A stretch of DNA of 64,000 bases from assembly GCF_003670115.1 (NCBI RefSeq), contig NZ_QQTY01000005.1, positions 248,001 through 312,000 on the forward strand. The letters run 5' to 3'. Positions 9,615 through 18,314 of the stretch are shown piece by piece (the stretch's first letter is position 1; every line of letters begins with the position of its first letter). Origin of the DNA: Natronorubrum halophilum (GTDB lineage: Archaea > Halobacteriota > Halobacteria > Halobacteriales > Natrialbaceae). The notes beneath the pieces are model-generated. The model was not told the origin of the DNA and searched no databases. It saw only the letters and a program-made list of their open reading frames with translations. A program made the position numbers and the translations under genes.

Positions 9615-10162
9615 TGGCGACAGGACCACGATATAAGGTACCGATGCGGCGTCGCCGTGAGGTCCGAACGGACTACCATCAGAGGTTGCGCCTGCTAAAA
9701 TCGGGCAAGCCCCGCCTCGTTGCTCGCAAGAGCAACAAGCATACTACGGCGCAGCTGATCACGCCGGGACCTCAGGGAGACGAGACGCTCGCAAACGCAC
9801 ACTCGAACGATCTCGAAGAGTACGGCTGGGAAGCTCCAACGGGGAACATCTCCGCAGCCTACCTGACCGGCCTGCTGGCCGGCAAACGAGCCGTCGATGC
9901 CGGTCTCGAGGAAGCGGTCCTCGATATCGGACTCAACACGGCGACACCCGGCAACAAGGTGTTCGCGGTTCAGGAGGGCGCGATCGACGCCGGCCTCGAG
10001 ATCCCCCACAACGACAGCGTGCTCGCAGACTGGTCGCGTACGCGCGGCGAACACATCGCCGAGTACGCCGAACAGCTGGACGAGCCGCTGTATAGCGGGG
10101 AGTTCGACGCAACAGACCTCCCAGAACACTTCGACGAGGTACGAGAGGCGATTCTCGAATGA
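9614..10162 (+). CDS. rpl18: Ribosomal protein uL18
   Basis: L18 (182 aa) binds 5S rRNA in the central protuberance. Signatures are [38 protein letters not shown], and [20 protein letters not shown]. The C-terminal extension is the archaeal/eukaryotic L5-type tail. It shares one base with the rpl19e stop and four with rps5. Confidence 0.97.
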   Translation: MATGPRYKVPMRRRREVRTDYHQRLRLLKSGKPRLVARKSNKHTTAQLITPGPQGDETLANAHSNDLEEYGWEAPTGNISAAYLTGLLAGKRAVDAGLEEAVLDIGLNTATPGNKVFAVQEGAIDAGLEIPHNDSVLADWSRTRGEHIAEYAEQLDEPLYSGEFDATDLPEHFDEVREAILE

Positions 10163-10812
10163 GCAACTACAACGACAGCGGATGGGAACCCGTCACCCGT
10201 CTCGGTCGGAAGGTCCAAGAGGGCGACATCGACGATATGGAGACCGCCCTCAAATCGGGACTCCCGCTGAAGGAGCCCGAGATCGTCGATCAGCTCCTTC
10301 CGGGGCTCGACGACGAAGTGCTGGACATCAACATGGTCCAGCGGATGACCGACTCCGGACGCCGCGTGAAGTTCCGATGCGTCGTTGCGGTCGGTAACCG
10401 CGACGGCTACGTCGGCTACGCGGAAGGCCGGGACGACCAGGTCGGATCCGCCATCCAGAAGGCGATCGGTATCGCGAAACTGAACATCATCCAGGTTCCC
10501 CGCGGCTCCGGTTCGTGGGAGGACCGTTCGGATCGGCCCCACTCGCTGACCCGGAAGACGACCGGCAAAGCCGGCTCCGTCGAGGTCGAAGTCATCCCCG
10601 CCCCCGAAGGGCTGGGTCTGGCCGCGAGCGACACCGTCCGTCACGTCCTCGAACTGGCCGGCATCGAAAACGCCTGGACCAAGAGCCACGGCAACACTCG
10701 AACGACCGTGAACCTCGCGAAAGCGACGTACAACGCGCTCGAGAACGCCTCGCAGTCGCGTCACCCACAGCGCCGTCCCAACCGAGAGGAAGCCGAGGTG
10801 GCTGACCAATGA
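10159..10812 (+). CDS. rps5: Ribosomal protein uS5
   Basis: S5 (217 aa) takes part in mRNA unwinding and decoding fidelity. The double-stranded RNA-binding domain is at about residues 50-115 with [20 protein letters not shown], and the C-terminal domain contains [19 protein letters not shown]. The start overlaps rpl18 and the stop overlaps rpl30 by four bases. Confidence 0.97.
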   Translation: MSNYNDSGWEPVTRLGRKVQEGDIDDMETALKSGLPLKEPEIVDQLLPGLDDEVLDINMVQRMTDSGRRVKFRCVVAVGNRDGYVGYAEGRDDQVGSAIQKAIGIAKLNIIQVPRGSGSWEDRSDRPHSLTRKTTGKAGSVEVEVIPAPEGLGLAASDTVRHVLELAGIENAWTKSHGNTRTTVNLAKATYNALENASQSRHPQRRPNREEAEVADQ

Positions 10813-11276
10813 AAGCGATCGTTCAGGTTCGCGGTGAAGTGAACCGCCAGCAGGACGTCCAGGACACGCTGGAGATGCTCAACATCCACAGCGTCAACCA
10901 CTGTGCGCTCGTCCCCGAAACCGACACCTACGGCGGGATGATCACGAAGGTCAACGACTACGTTTCCGTCGGTGAGCCGAGCGCAGACGTCCTCGAGACG
11001 CTGCTCGCGAAGCGAGCGGAGCCCCTCGAGGGGAGCCAATCCGACGTCGACGAGGAGTGGCTCGCCGAGAACACCGACTACGACGACTTCGGTGCGCTCG
11101 CCGAGGCGCTGCTCGACGAAGAGACCACGCTTCGTGACGAGGGACTGTCGCCAACGCTGCGACTCCACCCACCACGAGGTGGCCACGACGGCATCAAGAA
11201 GCCGACCGTCGAGGGCGGACAACTCGGAAAACATACAACTGAGGAGATTGATGACCTCCTAGAATCGATGCGATAA
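10809..11276 (+). CDS. rpl30: Ribosomal protein uL30
   Basis: L30 (155 aa) of the long archaeal type. The N-terminal ferredoxin-like core [20 protein letters not shown] is followed by [20 protein letters not shown]. The second half, ending [17 protein letters not shown], is the extension shared with eukaryotic L7. Four bases overlap rps5. Rpl15 starts two bases after the stop. Confidence 0.97.
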   Translation: MKAIVQVRGEVNRQQDVQDTLEMLNIHSVNHCALVPETDTYGGMITKVNDYVSVGEPSADVLETLLAKRAEPLEGSQSDVDEEWLAENTDYDDFGALAEALLDEETTLRDEGLSPTLRLHPPRGGHDGIKKPTVEGGQLGKHTTEEIDDLLESMR

Positions 11277-11278
11277 CA

Positions 11279-11782
11279 ATGACGAGTAAAAAACGACGCC
11301 AGCGCGGATCGCGTACCCACAGCGGCGGCACCCACAAGAATCGGCGTGGTGCGGGCCACCGTGGCGGTCGCGGTCGTGCCGGGCGGAGCAAACACGAGTT
11401 CCACAACTACGAACCGAAGGGGAAACACGGCTTCAAGCGGCCACACGACATCCGCAAAGATGTCGCAGAGATCGACGTCCAGAAGCTAGACGAGGACGCG
11501 ATCCTCTACGCCGCCGATGATCTCGCCGAAGAGACCGACGACGGCTACGCACTCGACGCTCGCGATATCGTCGAGGACGGCCACGAGGTCGACATCGTCA
11601 AGGTCCTCGGCTCGGGACAGGTCCGCAACCAACTCGAGGTAACGGCGGACGCCTTCTCCGAAGCTGCACAGGAGAAACTCGAGGATGCCGGCGGCGAGGC
11701 AGTGCTCTCGGAGCGAGGGCAGGCGGCTGCCGAAGACGCCGCCGAGGACGAAGAAGCCGACGACGAATCTGAACAGGAGTAA
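11279..11782 (+). CDS. rpl15: Ribosomal protein uL15
   Basis: L15 (167 aa) is a late 50S assembly protein. The glycine/arginine-rich N-terminus SRTHSGGTHKNRRGAGHRGG is diagnostic. The globular half contains VDIVKVLGSGQVRNQLEVTA, and the tail is acidic (DAAEDEEADDESEQE). The secY ATG follows three bases after the stop. Confidence 0.97.
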   Translation: MTSKKRRQRGSRTHSGGTHKNRRGAGHRGGRGRAGRSKHEFHNYEPKGKHGFKRPHDIRKDVAEIDVQKLDEDAILYAADDLAEETDDGYALDARDIVEDGHEVDIVKVLGSGQVRNQLEVTADAFSEAAQEKLEDAGGEAVLSERGQAAAEDAAEDEEADDESEQE

Positions 11783-11785
11783 TAC

Positions 11786-13252
11786 ATGGGATGGAAGGAA
11801 GCCGCTGAACCGGTCTTGACGCGGATGCCCGAGGTGCGCCGTCCGGAGGGACACGTCCCCTTCAAGCGCAAGCTACTGTGGACTGCCGGCATCCTCGTGC
11901 TGTACTTCTTCCTGACGAACATCACGCTGCTCGGCAGTGCCGAAGGAGCAACCGACATCTTCGGCCAATTCCGCTCGATTGTCGCCGGTGAGCAGGGATC
12001 GCTCCTGCAAGTCGGCATCGGACCGATCGTCACCGCAAGCATCGTCTTGCAGCTACTTGGCGGCGCAAACCTGCTCGGCCTCGACACGGACGACCCGCGA
12101 GACCAGGTGCTCTACCAGGGGCTGCAGAAGCTGCTCGTCGTCATCATGACGGTGCTGACCGCGCTCCCGATGGTGTTCGCCGGCGGCTTCCTGCCAGCTC
12201 AGCAGTCACTCACTCTCGGCGGATTCGAGTTCGGCTACACGCAAGTCCAGACGCTGATGTTCGTCCAGGTGTTCGTTGGCGGGATCCTCATCCTGTACAT
12301 GGACGAGGTCGTCAGCAAGTGGGGGATCGGCAGCGGGATCGGCCTGTTCATCATCGCCAGCGTGAGCCAGCGACTCGTCGCCGGGTTCGTTCAGCCCAGA
12401 TCTGAAGGGTTCTTCTACGACTGGTACCGAATCCTCACGGGGCGGGTCGAGGTCGGCTCGCTCGTCTCCGGCGACGGGTTGTACACGCTGTTCCTCCAGG
12501 AAGGACACGTCATCGCCTTGCTGACGACGCTGTTGATCTTCGCCATCGTCGTCTACGCGGAGTCCGTGCGGATCGAAATTCCGCTCAGCCACGCCCGCGT
12601 CAAGGGTGCCCGCGGTCGCTTCCCGGTGAAGCTCATCTACGCGAGCGTCCTGCCGATGATCCTCGTTCGAGCACTGCAGGCCAACATCCAGTTCATCGGG
12701 CAGATCCTCAACAGCCAGTGGGCCGGAATGCCCGGCTGGCTCGGGACCTACGGCGGAGAGGGTCAGGCGACCGGCGGATTCTTCTACTACGTGTCCCCGA
12801 TCTACAGACCCGAAGATTGGATGTGGTGGACGGGAACCGTCACCCAGGATATGTGGCAGGTGCTCATCCGGATATCGATCGACCTGACGTTCATGGTCGT
12901 CGGTGGCGCGGTCTTCGCCGTCTTCTGGGTCGAGACCACCGACATGGGTCCAAAATCCACGGCAAGACAGATCCAAAACTCCGGGATGCAGATTCCCGGA
13001 TTCCGACAGAACGTCGGCGTTATCGAGAAAGTCATGGAGCGGTACATCCCGCAAGTGACCGTCATCGGTGGCGCGCTGGTCGGGCTGCTCGCCGTCTGGG
13101 CGAACATGCTCGGGACCATCGGCGGCGTGACCGGAACCGGCTTGCTGCTCGCCGTCTCCATTACGTACAAGCTGTACGAGGAGATCGCCGAGGAGCAGAT
13201 GATGGAAATGCATCCGATGATGCGCGAAATGTTCGGCGGCGGGAAGGACTGA
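11786..13252 (+). CDS. secY: Preprotein translocase subunit SecY
   Basis: Central pore of the Sec translocon (488 aa) with about ten membrane segments. The N-terminal region FKRKLLWTAGILVLYFFLTN, plug-region residues near IGPIVTASIVLQLLGGANLL, and the C-terminal cytosolic tail EEQMMEMHPMMREMFGGGKD match archaeal SecY. The long loop with MPGWLGTYGGEGQATGGFFY is a haloarchaeal feature. It closes the ribosomal superoperon. In many archaea adk follows directly, but here about 10 kb of other genes intervene. Confidence 0.97.
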   Translation: MGWKEAAEPVLTRMPEVRRPEGHVPFKRKLLWTAGILVLYFFLTNITLLGSAEGATDIFGQFRSIVAGEQGSLLQVGIGPIVTASIVLQLLGGANLLGLDTDDPRDQVLYQGLQKLLVVIMTVLTALPMVFAGGFLPAQQSLTLGGFEFGYTQVQTLMFVQVFVGGILILYMDEVVSKWGIGSGIGLFIIASVSQRLVAGFVQPRSEGFFYDWYRILTGRVEVGSLVSGDGLYTLFLQEGHVIALLTTLLIFAIVVYAESVRIEIPLSHARVKGARGRFPVKLIYASVLPMILVRALQANIQFIGQILNSQWAGMPGWLGTYGGEGQATGGFFYYVSPIYRPEDWMWWTGTVTQDMWQVLIRISIDLTFMVVGGAVFAVFWVETTDMGPKSTARQIQNSGMQIPGFRQNVGVIEKVMERYIPQVTVIGGALVGLLAVWANMLGTIGGVTGTGLLLAVSITYKLYEEIAEEQMMEMHPMMREMFGGGKD

Positions 13253-13283
13253 CGCGTCCAGCGTTCGCCGATCGATGGTTCCG

Positions 13284-13296
13284 TTCTTATTTATTC
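13284..13296 (+). terminator. T-rich candidate terminator after secY
   Basis: A pyrimidine-rich GTTCTTATTTATT stretch begins 31 bases after the secY stop in the gap between convergent genes. Archaeal RNA polymerase ends transcripts at such T-rich tracts, so this is a candidate end for the ribosomal superoperon. It is inferred from composition only. Confidence 0.4.
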
Positions 13297-13375
13297 ACGT
13301 GACACAGCGATGCGGTCGCTGCAACTCTCGAGGAGGGAACAGATCCTTCCCCTCCGTAGACCGGTGTGAGCATGG

Positions 13376-13412
13376 GAACCAAACAAGCACGCACTCATCG
13401 CTGGTTTGGTTC
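13376..13412. repeat. Inverted repeat (9-base arms) in the post-secY gap
   Basis: GAACCAAAC at 13376-13384 is perfectly repeated in inverse orientation as GTTTGGTTC at 13404-13412, with a 19-base loop. A second hairpin-capable segment (GGAGGGAA pairing with TTCCCCTCC with one bulge) lies just upstream at 13332-13355. They could belong to a structured 3' end or a small RNA. Confidence 0.55.
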
Positions 13413-13988
13413 GGCAACCGCTTCCCGTTTCAGATATTTATCCGAACCTCGCAACGGCGGTGAAAACTGGCTTCGAGTCGGAGGTCCGTTCGTTCGATCG
13501 GTGCGCTGGAATAGGAACAGACGACAGTAGTCACTGCACACCAATCGCAGCTGCGGTTCTCGCTCCCCCGTTGTTCCACGGCTCTCAGGGCTCGCCGTCT
13601 GCTCACGGCCGCTGTACGCCCGTTCGCATGGTTCGCGGGATCTCCGATCCCACGCTATTCGCGTTCCCGCGGTTCTTACTCACTCCGTTCGCTCCGAACC
13701 GCGCTCCCCTCGTGCGATCCGTGTGTGAACCGCTTCAGTTGTTACTAGCGTCTCGCAGTCGGTGCCGGCAGCACCGGTGGCTCGAGTGCGGTCGACGAGC
13801 GAAGCCCGTCCCGGTGTTCGACGAGACCAACTCTGCGGACGGCCCCAGTCCGTCCCAGTTACGGCCGACCGAGACACACCGTTCGTCGGCGTGCTCGCTC
13901 GAGGAGCAACGATTCAGGCGTCGAACCGAATCACCGGTAGAAGGAACGCGGAGTAGAACGCCCGGATACGCGGAAGAAAGAGCGGGTA

Positions 13989-14255
13989 TTACTGGATGGA
14001 GTAGCCCGCTGCGATCGTCAGCAGGAACACCATGAATACGGCAGTCGCCATCATATAGGTGATCGAACGTGGCTCTTCCCGCAGGTGCTGGAAGTAGCCG
14101 GCGATCAGGAGCGCCTTCGTCACCGCGAGAACGATCGTCGCGCTTATCGCTACCTGATACGTGAAGATTTCGTCGAAGTGGAAGAATACGAACTTACCCG
14201 TGCCGAGGGACATCAGTACCACGTATATGAGGGCGTATGTCCGGACTTCAGCCAT
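13989..14255 (-). CDS. coxD: Cytochrome c oxidase subunit IV-like membrane protein
   Basis: An 88-residue protein with three predicted membrane helices (ALIYVVLMSLGTGKFVFF, VAISATIVLAVTKALLIAGY, YMMATAVFMVFLLTIAAGY). The motif KALLIAGYFQHLREEPRS matches the prokaryotic caa3-type oxidase subunit IV family, a small accessory subunit of heme-copper oxidases. The oxidase core genes coxB-coxAC lie 4 kb downstream on the same strand, separated by unrelated plus-strand genes. A TATA-like box at 14282-14287 fits a leaderless start at 14255. Confidence 0.85.
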   Translation of the reverse strand: MAEVRTYALIYVVLMSLGTGKFVFFHFDEIFTYQVAISATIVLAVTKALLIAGYFQHLREEPRSITYMMATAVFMVFLLTIAAGYSIQ

Positions 14256-14281
14256 TGATCTACAATGGGGATGACGGCCAC

Positions 14282-14287
14282 TTATAC
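14282..14287 (-). promoter_or_regulatory. TATA-like box for the subunit IV gene
   Basis: On the minus strand GGTATAAG is centred about 27-29 bases before the ATG at 14255, so transcription would begin at or within a few bases of the start codon. This is the usual leaderless haloarchaeal arrangement. Confidence 0.55.
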
Positions 14288-14412
14288 CTTCCTCATACGA
14301 TCGGTGGCAGGGGTTCGATGAGACCGCTCACGTGGCCCGCTCGCCGAACATCATCGGGTTCTCCGTCGGGTAAAACGACACGTAAATGGGGCCATAGACC
14401 AAGACTCGAGCA

Positions 14413-15816
14413 ATGAGTAGACGGTCGGCTCTCGCCCGCCGAACCGGTATCGCCACCGCCCTCGTCCTCGTGACGCTCGCCGTCGGTGCCGGCGTGGTCG
14501 CGGCGAGTAACGTCGCGGTCGGTCTTTCGGAGCAAAGCGGTGATACGTCGGTTCCGACGTGGCTGTATCTCGCGACGGGTGCCGGCGTTATCGGCGCTTC
14601 GGCGCTGTTGACTATGCTCATGACCGACCGCGGGGTCATCGGAAGCTTTCACGACGACGCGGTTGGCTTCTCCGTGGAACGGCTCCGCGAGGCAGGATCG
14701 TTACTGCTCGGCACGCTCGGGATCGCTGGGCTCCTGTTCGTTATCGTCGTCGGCCTCGTCGGCCCGCAGATCGGAAACTTCAGCGCAGCCGTGTTGTTGA
14801 CGTTCGTCGGTGGCCGGGCGCTGTTGACGATCGTCGCATACACCGTCGGCAACCCGTGGCCCGCGCTCAACCCGTGGCGACGGATCGCGAGCGCGCTTCC
14901 GAACGGATACGCTACCTACCCACCGTGGCTCGGCTCCTGGCCCGCCGTTGGGTCGTTGCTGGTGCTCATCTGGGCCGAACTGGTCGCACCGCTGAGTAGC
15001 TCCCCACGCGCGCTCGTGGCCGCTATTCTCGCGTATTCGGCGTTCACGATGGCTGGTGCGATCGCGTTTACCCCCGAAACGTGGTTTCGGAAGGGCGATC
15101 CGATCTCGGTCTGGTTTCGCCTCTACGGTTCGGTTGCGCCCATCCAGCGGACTGACGACGGCCTCGAGGTGTGCTATCCGGGATCGAGGCTCAGCGACGA
15201 CGACGTCATCACGGACGTCTCCGGGGTAGCGTTCATCCTCGTGCTCGTCTGGGAGTTGACCTACAGCGGATTCATCGTCACGTCGCCGGGAGTCCGAACC
15301 GTCGACGCGCTCGTTGGTATCGGAATACCACCCTTGCTCATCTACCTCGGGTTGTTGCTTGCCGGGTTTGCACTCTTCTGGAAGGTGTACTGGTTCGCCG
15401 CCGCCCGGACCCGACGTCGCGCCGAGACGTACCTCTCGTACCGGTATCTCGCCATTCGATTCGCGCCGCCGCTGCTCGCGATCGCGGCCGGCTACCACTT
15501 CGCCCACTACGCCGGGTTCTCGATCTCGCTGTGGCCGTCGCTTCTCGATACGATGGCCGCACCGCTGAACCCACCCGAGAATCCGACCCAGTACGCGCTG
15601 ACGTCGTGGTTCGGGTACGTCGAAATCACCGGCATTTTGCTCGGACACATGCTCGCCGTCTGGATCACCCACTCCGTCTCGTTCGAACTCTTCCCGGGAA
15701 AGCTACAGGCGCTTCGGAGCCAGTACCCCTTCATTATCATCATGATCCTCTTTACCGTCGTGAGCCTCTACCTCGTCTCGCTTCCCTCGATGGCAGCGGT
15801 GTACGTTCCCGACTGA
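14413..15816 (+). CDS. Polytopic membrane protein of unknown function, oxidase neighbourhood
   Basis: A 467-residue protein with about 11-12 hydrophobic segments, including a possible N-terminal signal anchor (TGIATALVLVTLAVGAGVVA). Conserved-looking loops are NPWPALNPWRR, KGDPISVWFRLYGSVAPI and YHFAHYAGF with two histidines. The spacing GDP-x-W-F resembles polytopic proteins annotated, with little experimental basis, as fenitrothion hydrolase-like in actinobacteria; I offer this only as a memory-based resemblance. It diverges from the oxidase subunit IV gene, so a role in oxidase assembly or metal supply is possible but unproven. A TATA-like GTAAAT near 14383 suits a leaderless start. Confidence 0.8.
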   Translation: MSRRSALARRTGIATALVLVTLAVGAGVVAASNVAVGLSEQSGDTSVPTWLYLATGAGVIGASALLTMLMTDRGVIGSFHDDAVGFSVERLREAGSLLLGTLGIAGLLFVIVVGLVGPQIGNFSAAVLLTFVGGRALLTIVAYTVGNPWPALNPWRRIASALPNGYATYPPWLGSWPAVGSLLVLIWAELVAPLSSSPRALVAAILAYSAFTMAGAIAFTPETWFRKGDPISVWFRLYGSVAPIQRTDDGLEVCYPGSRLSDDDVITDVSGVAFILVLVWELTYSGFIVTSPGVRTVDALVGIGIPPLLIYLGLLLAGFALFWKVYWFAAARTRRRAETYLSYRYLAIRFAPPLLAIAAGYHFAHYAGFSISLWPSLLDTMAAPLNPPENPTQYALTSWFGYVEITGILLGHMLAVWITHSVSFELFPGKLQALRSQYPFIIIMILFTVVSLYLVSLPSMAAVYVPD

Positions 15817-15900
15817 CCGTCGCCGTCTCGATCGGTGGAGTGTTCACTACCCGAACACCGATACACACTTTATCGGGCCGCCACAACGCACGTCCAACGA

Positions 15901-16218
15901 ATGACTGTCGGACCGGCTCTCGACCTCGAGTTGTATCCGGAGACCGTCACGGAGTACGAGTACGACGTGCCGGCAGACGAGACGCCCGCGACGACTTGTC
16001 CGTACTGTGAGCGGCCGTTTCGCTCCGAACGGTACGTGACGTATCATCTCGGCGTGTCTCATCCCGAGGAGCTCACCGACGACGAACGAGCGGCGTTCGA
16101 GGACGAACGTGAAGACGAGGAGTTCGATCTCCTGACGTTCCACGTGAAGGCAGCCGTGACCGTTTTTATGACGTACTTCGTGTTTACGTTCCTCTACGCG
16201 CTCGTGTGGGCCGGGTAA
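15901..16218 (+). CDS. C2H2 zinc-finger protein with C-terminal membrane anchor
   Basis: A 105-residue protein. One classical C2H2-type finger is visible at about residues 34-55 (CPYCERPF, then YVTYHLGVSHPEE), followed by an acidic linker and a single C-terminal hydrophobic helix (AVTVFMTYFVFTFLYALVW). The start at 15901 is preferred over an upstream frame extension because a TATA-like TTTATC lies about 27 bases upstream. Haloarchaea often carry this kind of small tail-anchored finger protein near oxidase genes. Its partner is unknown. Confidence 0.85.
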   Translation: MTVGPALDLELYPETVTEYEYDVPADETPATTCPYCERPFRSERYVTYHLGVSHPEELTDDERAAFEDEREDEEFDLLTFHVKAAVTVFMTYFVFTFLYALVWAG

Positions 16219-16384
16219 AGCACCGAAGCCCTCCGGTTCGCACGTCGGGTAACGCGACGAGTTCTCCGCAACCGCCGGCTAGCCGCTCTCAGCGGTTGCG
16301 TTCGATTCGAACCGAATCCGAAGCCGACAGAACAGGTTAGTGAGCCAGAATCTCTTCATCTGGTGACTGCCCAGTTGACGTATC

Positions 16385-18091
16385 ATGGCGGTCCGCCTCG
16401 CGAACGCGAGTGAGGGAGTGAACCGTACGCTCTGCGTCGTCTTCGTCTGTCTCCTGCTCGTGACGTCGCTTTCGGTTCCGGTCGTCGCTGTCACCGCTGG
16501 GTCAGAACCCGAGAGCGTTCGGAACGAGGTCCCCACACGCCAGTTTCACGACCACGGCGGTGAGTCGATCGAGATTGGCGATGGGCTCGAGTCGGCCGAC
16601 GGAACCCTCGAGGTCGTCGTTCGCTTCGAAGAGGCGACGATTCCGGACTCCGCAACCGAGACCGGATCCGAGGAACGACTCGAAGATCACGCTGATGAAA
16701 CGCAGGCACCGGTGCTCGAGTACGTCGACTCGACCCCCGGCGTCAGCGTCGAAACGGAGTTCTGGGTGACCAACGCCGTGTTGCTCGAGGTCGACACCGA
16801 CCGGGTGGCACTCGAGACGTTCGGGGAATTTCCGGCGGTCGAGGCGATCCACGAGAACTTCGAACTCACCGTACCGGAGCAGCCGGTGGTGAACACGACG
16901 GATCGATCGGGACCAACGTCGGGGGTCGAGAGCGAAACCGAAATCCGGGCACAGCAACCGACGCGAGGCGTCGAGCTACTAAACGCACCCGACGTCTGGG
17001 AGGCGTACGATACACGCGGCGATGGCGTCCGGGTTGCGGTCCTCGATACCGGAATCGACGCCGACCATCCGGACCTCGAACTCGCGACGGACGACCCGTC
17101 GGACCCGACGTATCCGGGCGGCTGGGCGGCGTTCGATGCGACGGGCGATCGCATCGAGGGATCGACGCCCCACGACACCGGAACGCACGGAACGCACGTC
17201 AGCGGGACCGTCGCTGGTGGCGCGGCAACGGCCACCCAGATCGGCGTCGCTCCCGACGCAGAGCTGCTCCACGGACTCGTTTTGAGCGATACGAGCGGCT
17301 CGTTCGCACAGGTCATCGCCGGTGTGGAATGGGCGCTCGAGGAAGACGCCGACGTGATCAGCATGAGCCTCGGGTCTGCTGGGAGACATCGACAGTTGAT
17401 TGATCCGGTACGGAACGCCGTGGATAGCGGTACCGTCGTCGTGGCGGCGGTCGGTAACGACGGCGTGGAGACCTCCGACTCGCCGGGGAACGTCTACGAT
17501 TCGATCGGCGTCGGTGCGGTCCACGAAAGCGGTGCAGTCCCCTCGTTTTCCGGTGGCGAGTGGATCAACCGAAGCGACTGGCAATCAGCGCCGTCGTCGT
17601 GGCCGTCATCGTACGTCGCCCCTGACGTCGTGGCCCACGGCGTCGGGGTCGTGAGTACCGTTCCCGGCGGCGACTATCGGGCCATGCCCGGGACATCGAT
17701 GGTGACGCCGCACGTCTCCGGGGCGGTTGCACTGATGCTGTCGGTCGAACCCGACGCGACCCCCGAGGAAATCTCGACGGCACTGTATAAGACCGCCTGG
17801 AAACCCGGACAGACGGGTGCACCGACGAACGGCCCGGCGACGGATGTTCGGTACGGGAACGGGATCGTCGATGCGAAAGCCGCCACTGATTCGCTCGTCG
17901 CGGCCCACAGCGACATCGATCCGACAACTGGCGGGGGTGCAGACGAGACGAGCGCGATGATCCCTCGAGCCACGCCGGCGTTCAGCGGACCGGTCATCGT
18001 CGCAGTGTCGATCGTCGTCCTCGCCGTCAGTGTCGGATCGCTCCTCACGGCGCGGTCGATCGCTCGAGAGACGGACAACGGTGACCGTTAG
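16385..18091 (+). CDS. Membrane-anchored subtilisin-family serine protease (S8)
   Basis: A 568-residue secreted protease. An N-terminal signal peptide (TLCVVFVCLLLVTSLSVPVV) is followed by an inhibitor-like prodomain to about residue 185. The catalytic domain shows all three triad motifs: Asp in VAVLDTGIDADHPDL, His in HGTHVSGTVAGG and Ser in GTSMVTPHVSGAVALM, plus the oxyanion Asn in VVAAVGNDG. A C-terminal hydrophobic helix (VIVAVSIVVLAVSVGSLLTA) suggests tethering to the membrane with the catalytic domain outside. Halolysins are typically secreted free with a C-terminal PKD-type domain; here that domain is absent. Confidence 0.93.
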   Translation: MAVRLANASEGVNRTLCVVFVCLLLVTSLSVPVVAVTAGSEPESVRNEVPTRQFHDHGGESIEIGDGLESADGTLEVVVRFEEATIPDSATETGSEERLEDHADETQAPVLEYVDSTPGVSVETEFWVTNAVLLEVDTDRVALETFGEFPAVEAIHENFELTVPEQPVVNTTDRSGPTSGVESETEIRAQQPTRGVELLNAPDVWEAYDTRGDGVRVAVLDTGIDADHPDLELATDDPSDPTYPGGWAAFDATGDRIEGSTPHDTGTHGTHVSGTVAGGAATATQIGVAPDAELLHGLVLSDTSGSFAQVIAGVEWALEEDADVISMSLGSAGRHRQLIDPVRNAVDSGTVVVAAVGNDGVETSDSPGNVYDSIGVGAVHESGAVPSFSGGEWINRSDWQSAPSSWPSSYVAPDVVAHGVGVVSTVPGGDYRAMPGTSMVTPHVSGAVALMLSVEPDATPEEISTALYKTAWKPGQTGAPTNGPATDVRYGNGIVDAKAATDSLVAAHSDIDPTTGGGADETSAMIPRATPAFSGPVIVAVSIVVLAVSVGSLLTARSIARETDNGDR

Positions 18092-18278
18092 AGCAGGCGT
18101 TTCGAGCAGGTCCTCGGGTCGCAGACACGACCGATCTCCGAGTACCACCGTCGACGGGGACCGAGGACGAACGCCGTGTGCTCGAGGAATCGATAGCTGC
18201 ACCGAGTCAAAACTGGTTGCGATGACGATCCGAGCGGACGGCTATCTGTTGCTCGAGGTGGCGAAGCGGCGACGGAGC

Positions 18279-18309
18279 AAAAAACGCGAACGGAACCCGC
18301 GTAGCGGGT
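18279..18309 (-). terminator. Hairpin plus T-run terminator after coxAC
   Basis: On the minus strand, downstream of the coxAC stop, ACCCGC and GCGGGT (18295-18309) form a perfect six-base stem with a three-base loop. A run of six Ts (A run at 18279-18284 on the plus strand) follows about ten bases later. Stem plus T-run suggests a transcript end for the oxidase operon. Confidence 0.55.
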
Positions 18310-18314
18310 GAGCG

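Larger units (their letters stand above)
13253..13988 (+). other. Long non-coding gap between convergent secY and the subunit IV gene
   Basis: No coding frame with haloarchaeal codon or composition bias is present here; the 209-codon frame at 13406-14035 has an arginine/serine-rich shadow composition. A T-rich stretch (13284-13296) lies 31 bases past the secY stop and is a plausible transcript end. A hairpin-capable segment is at 13332-13355 and a 9-base inverted repeat at 13376-13412. The rest has skewed GC-rich repetitive character but no identifiable RNA gene or mobile element. Confidence 0.6.

Noticed and set aside
12206-13213. Minus-strand frame of 335 codons opposite secY
   Set aside because: Asp/His/Arg-rich shadow composition antisense to a certain gene.
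13406-14035. Plus-strand frame of 209 codons after secY
   Set aside because: Arg/Ser/Pro-rich composition, overlap with the oxidase subunit IV gene, and no family resemblance.
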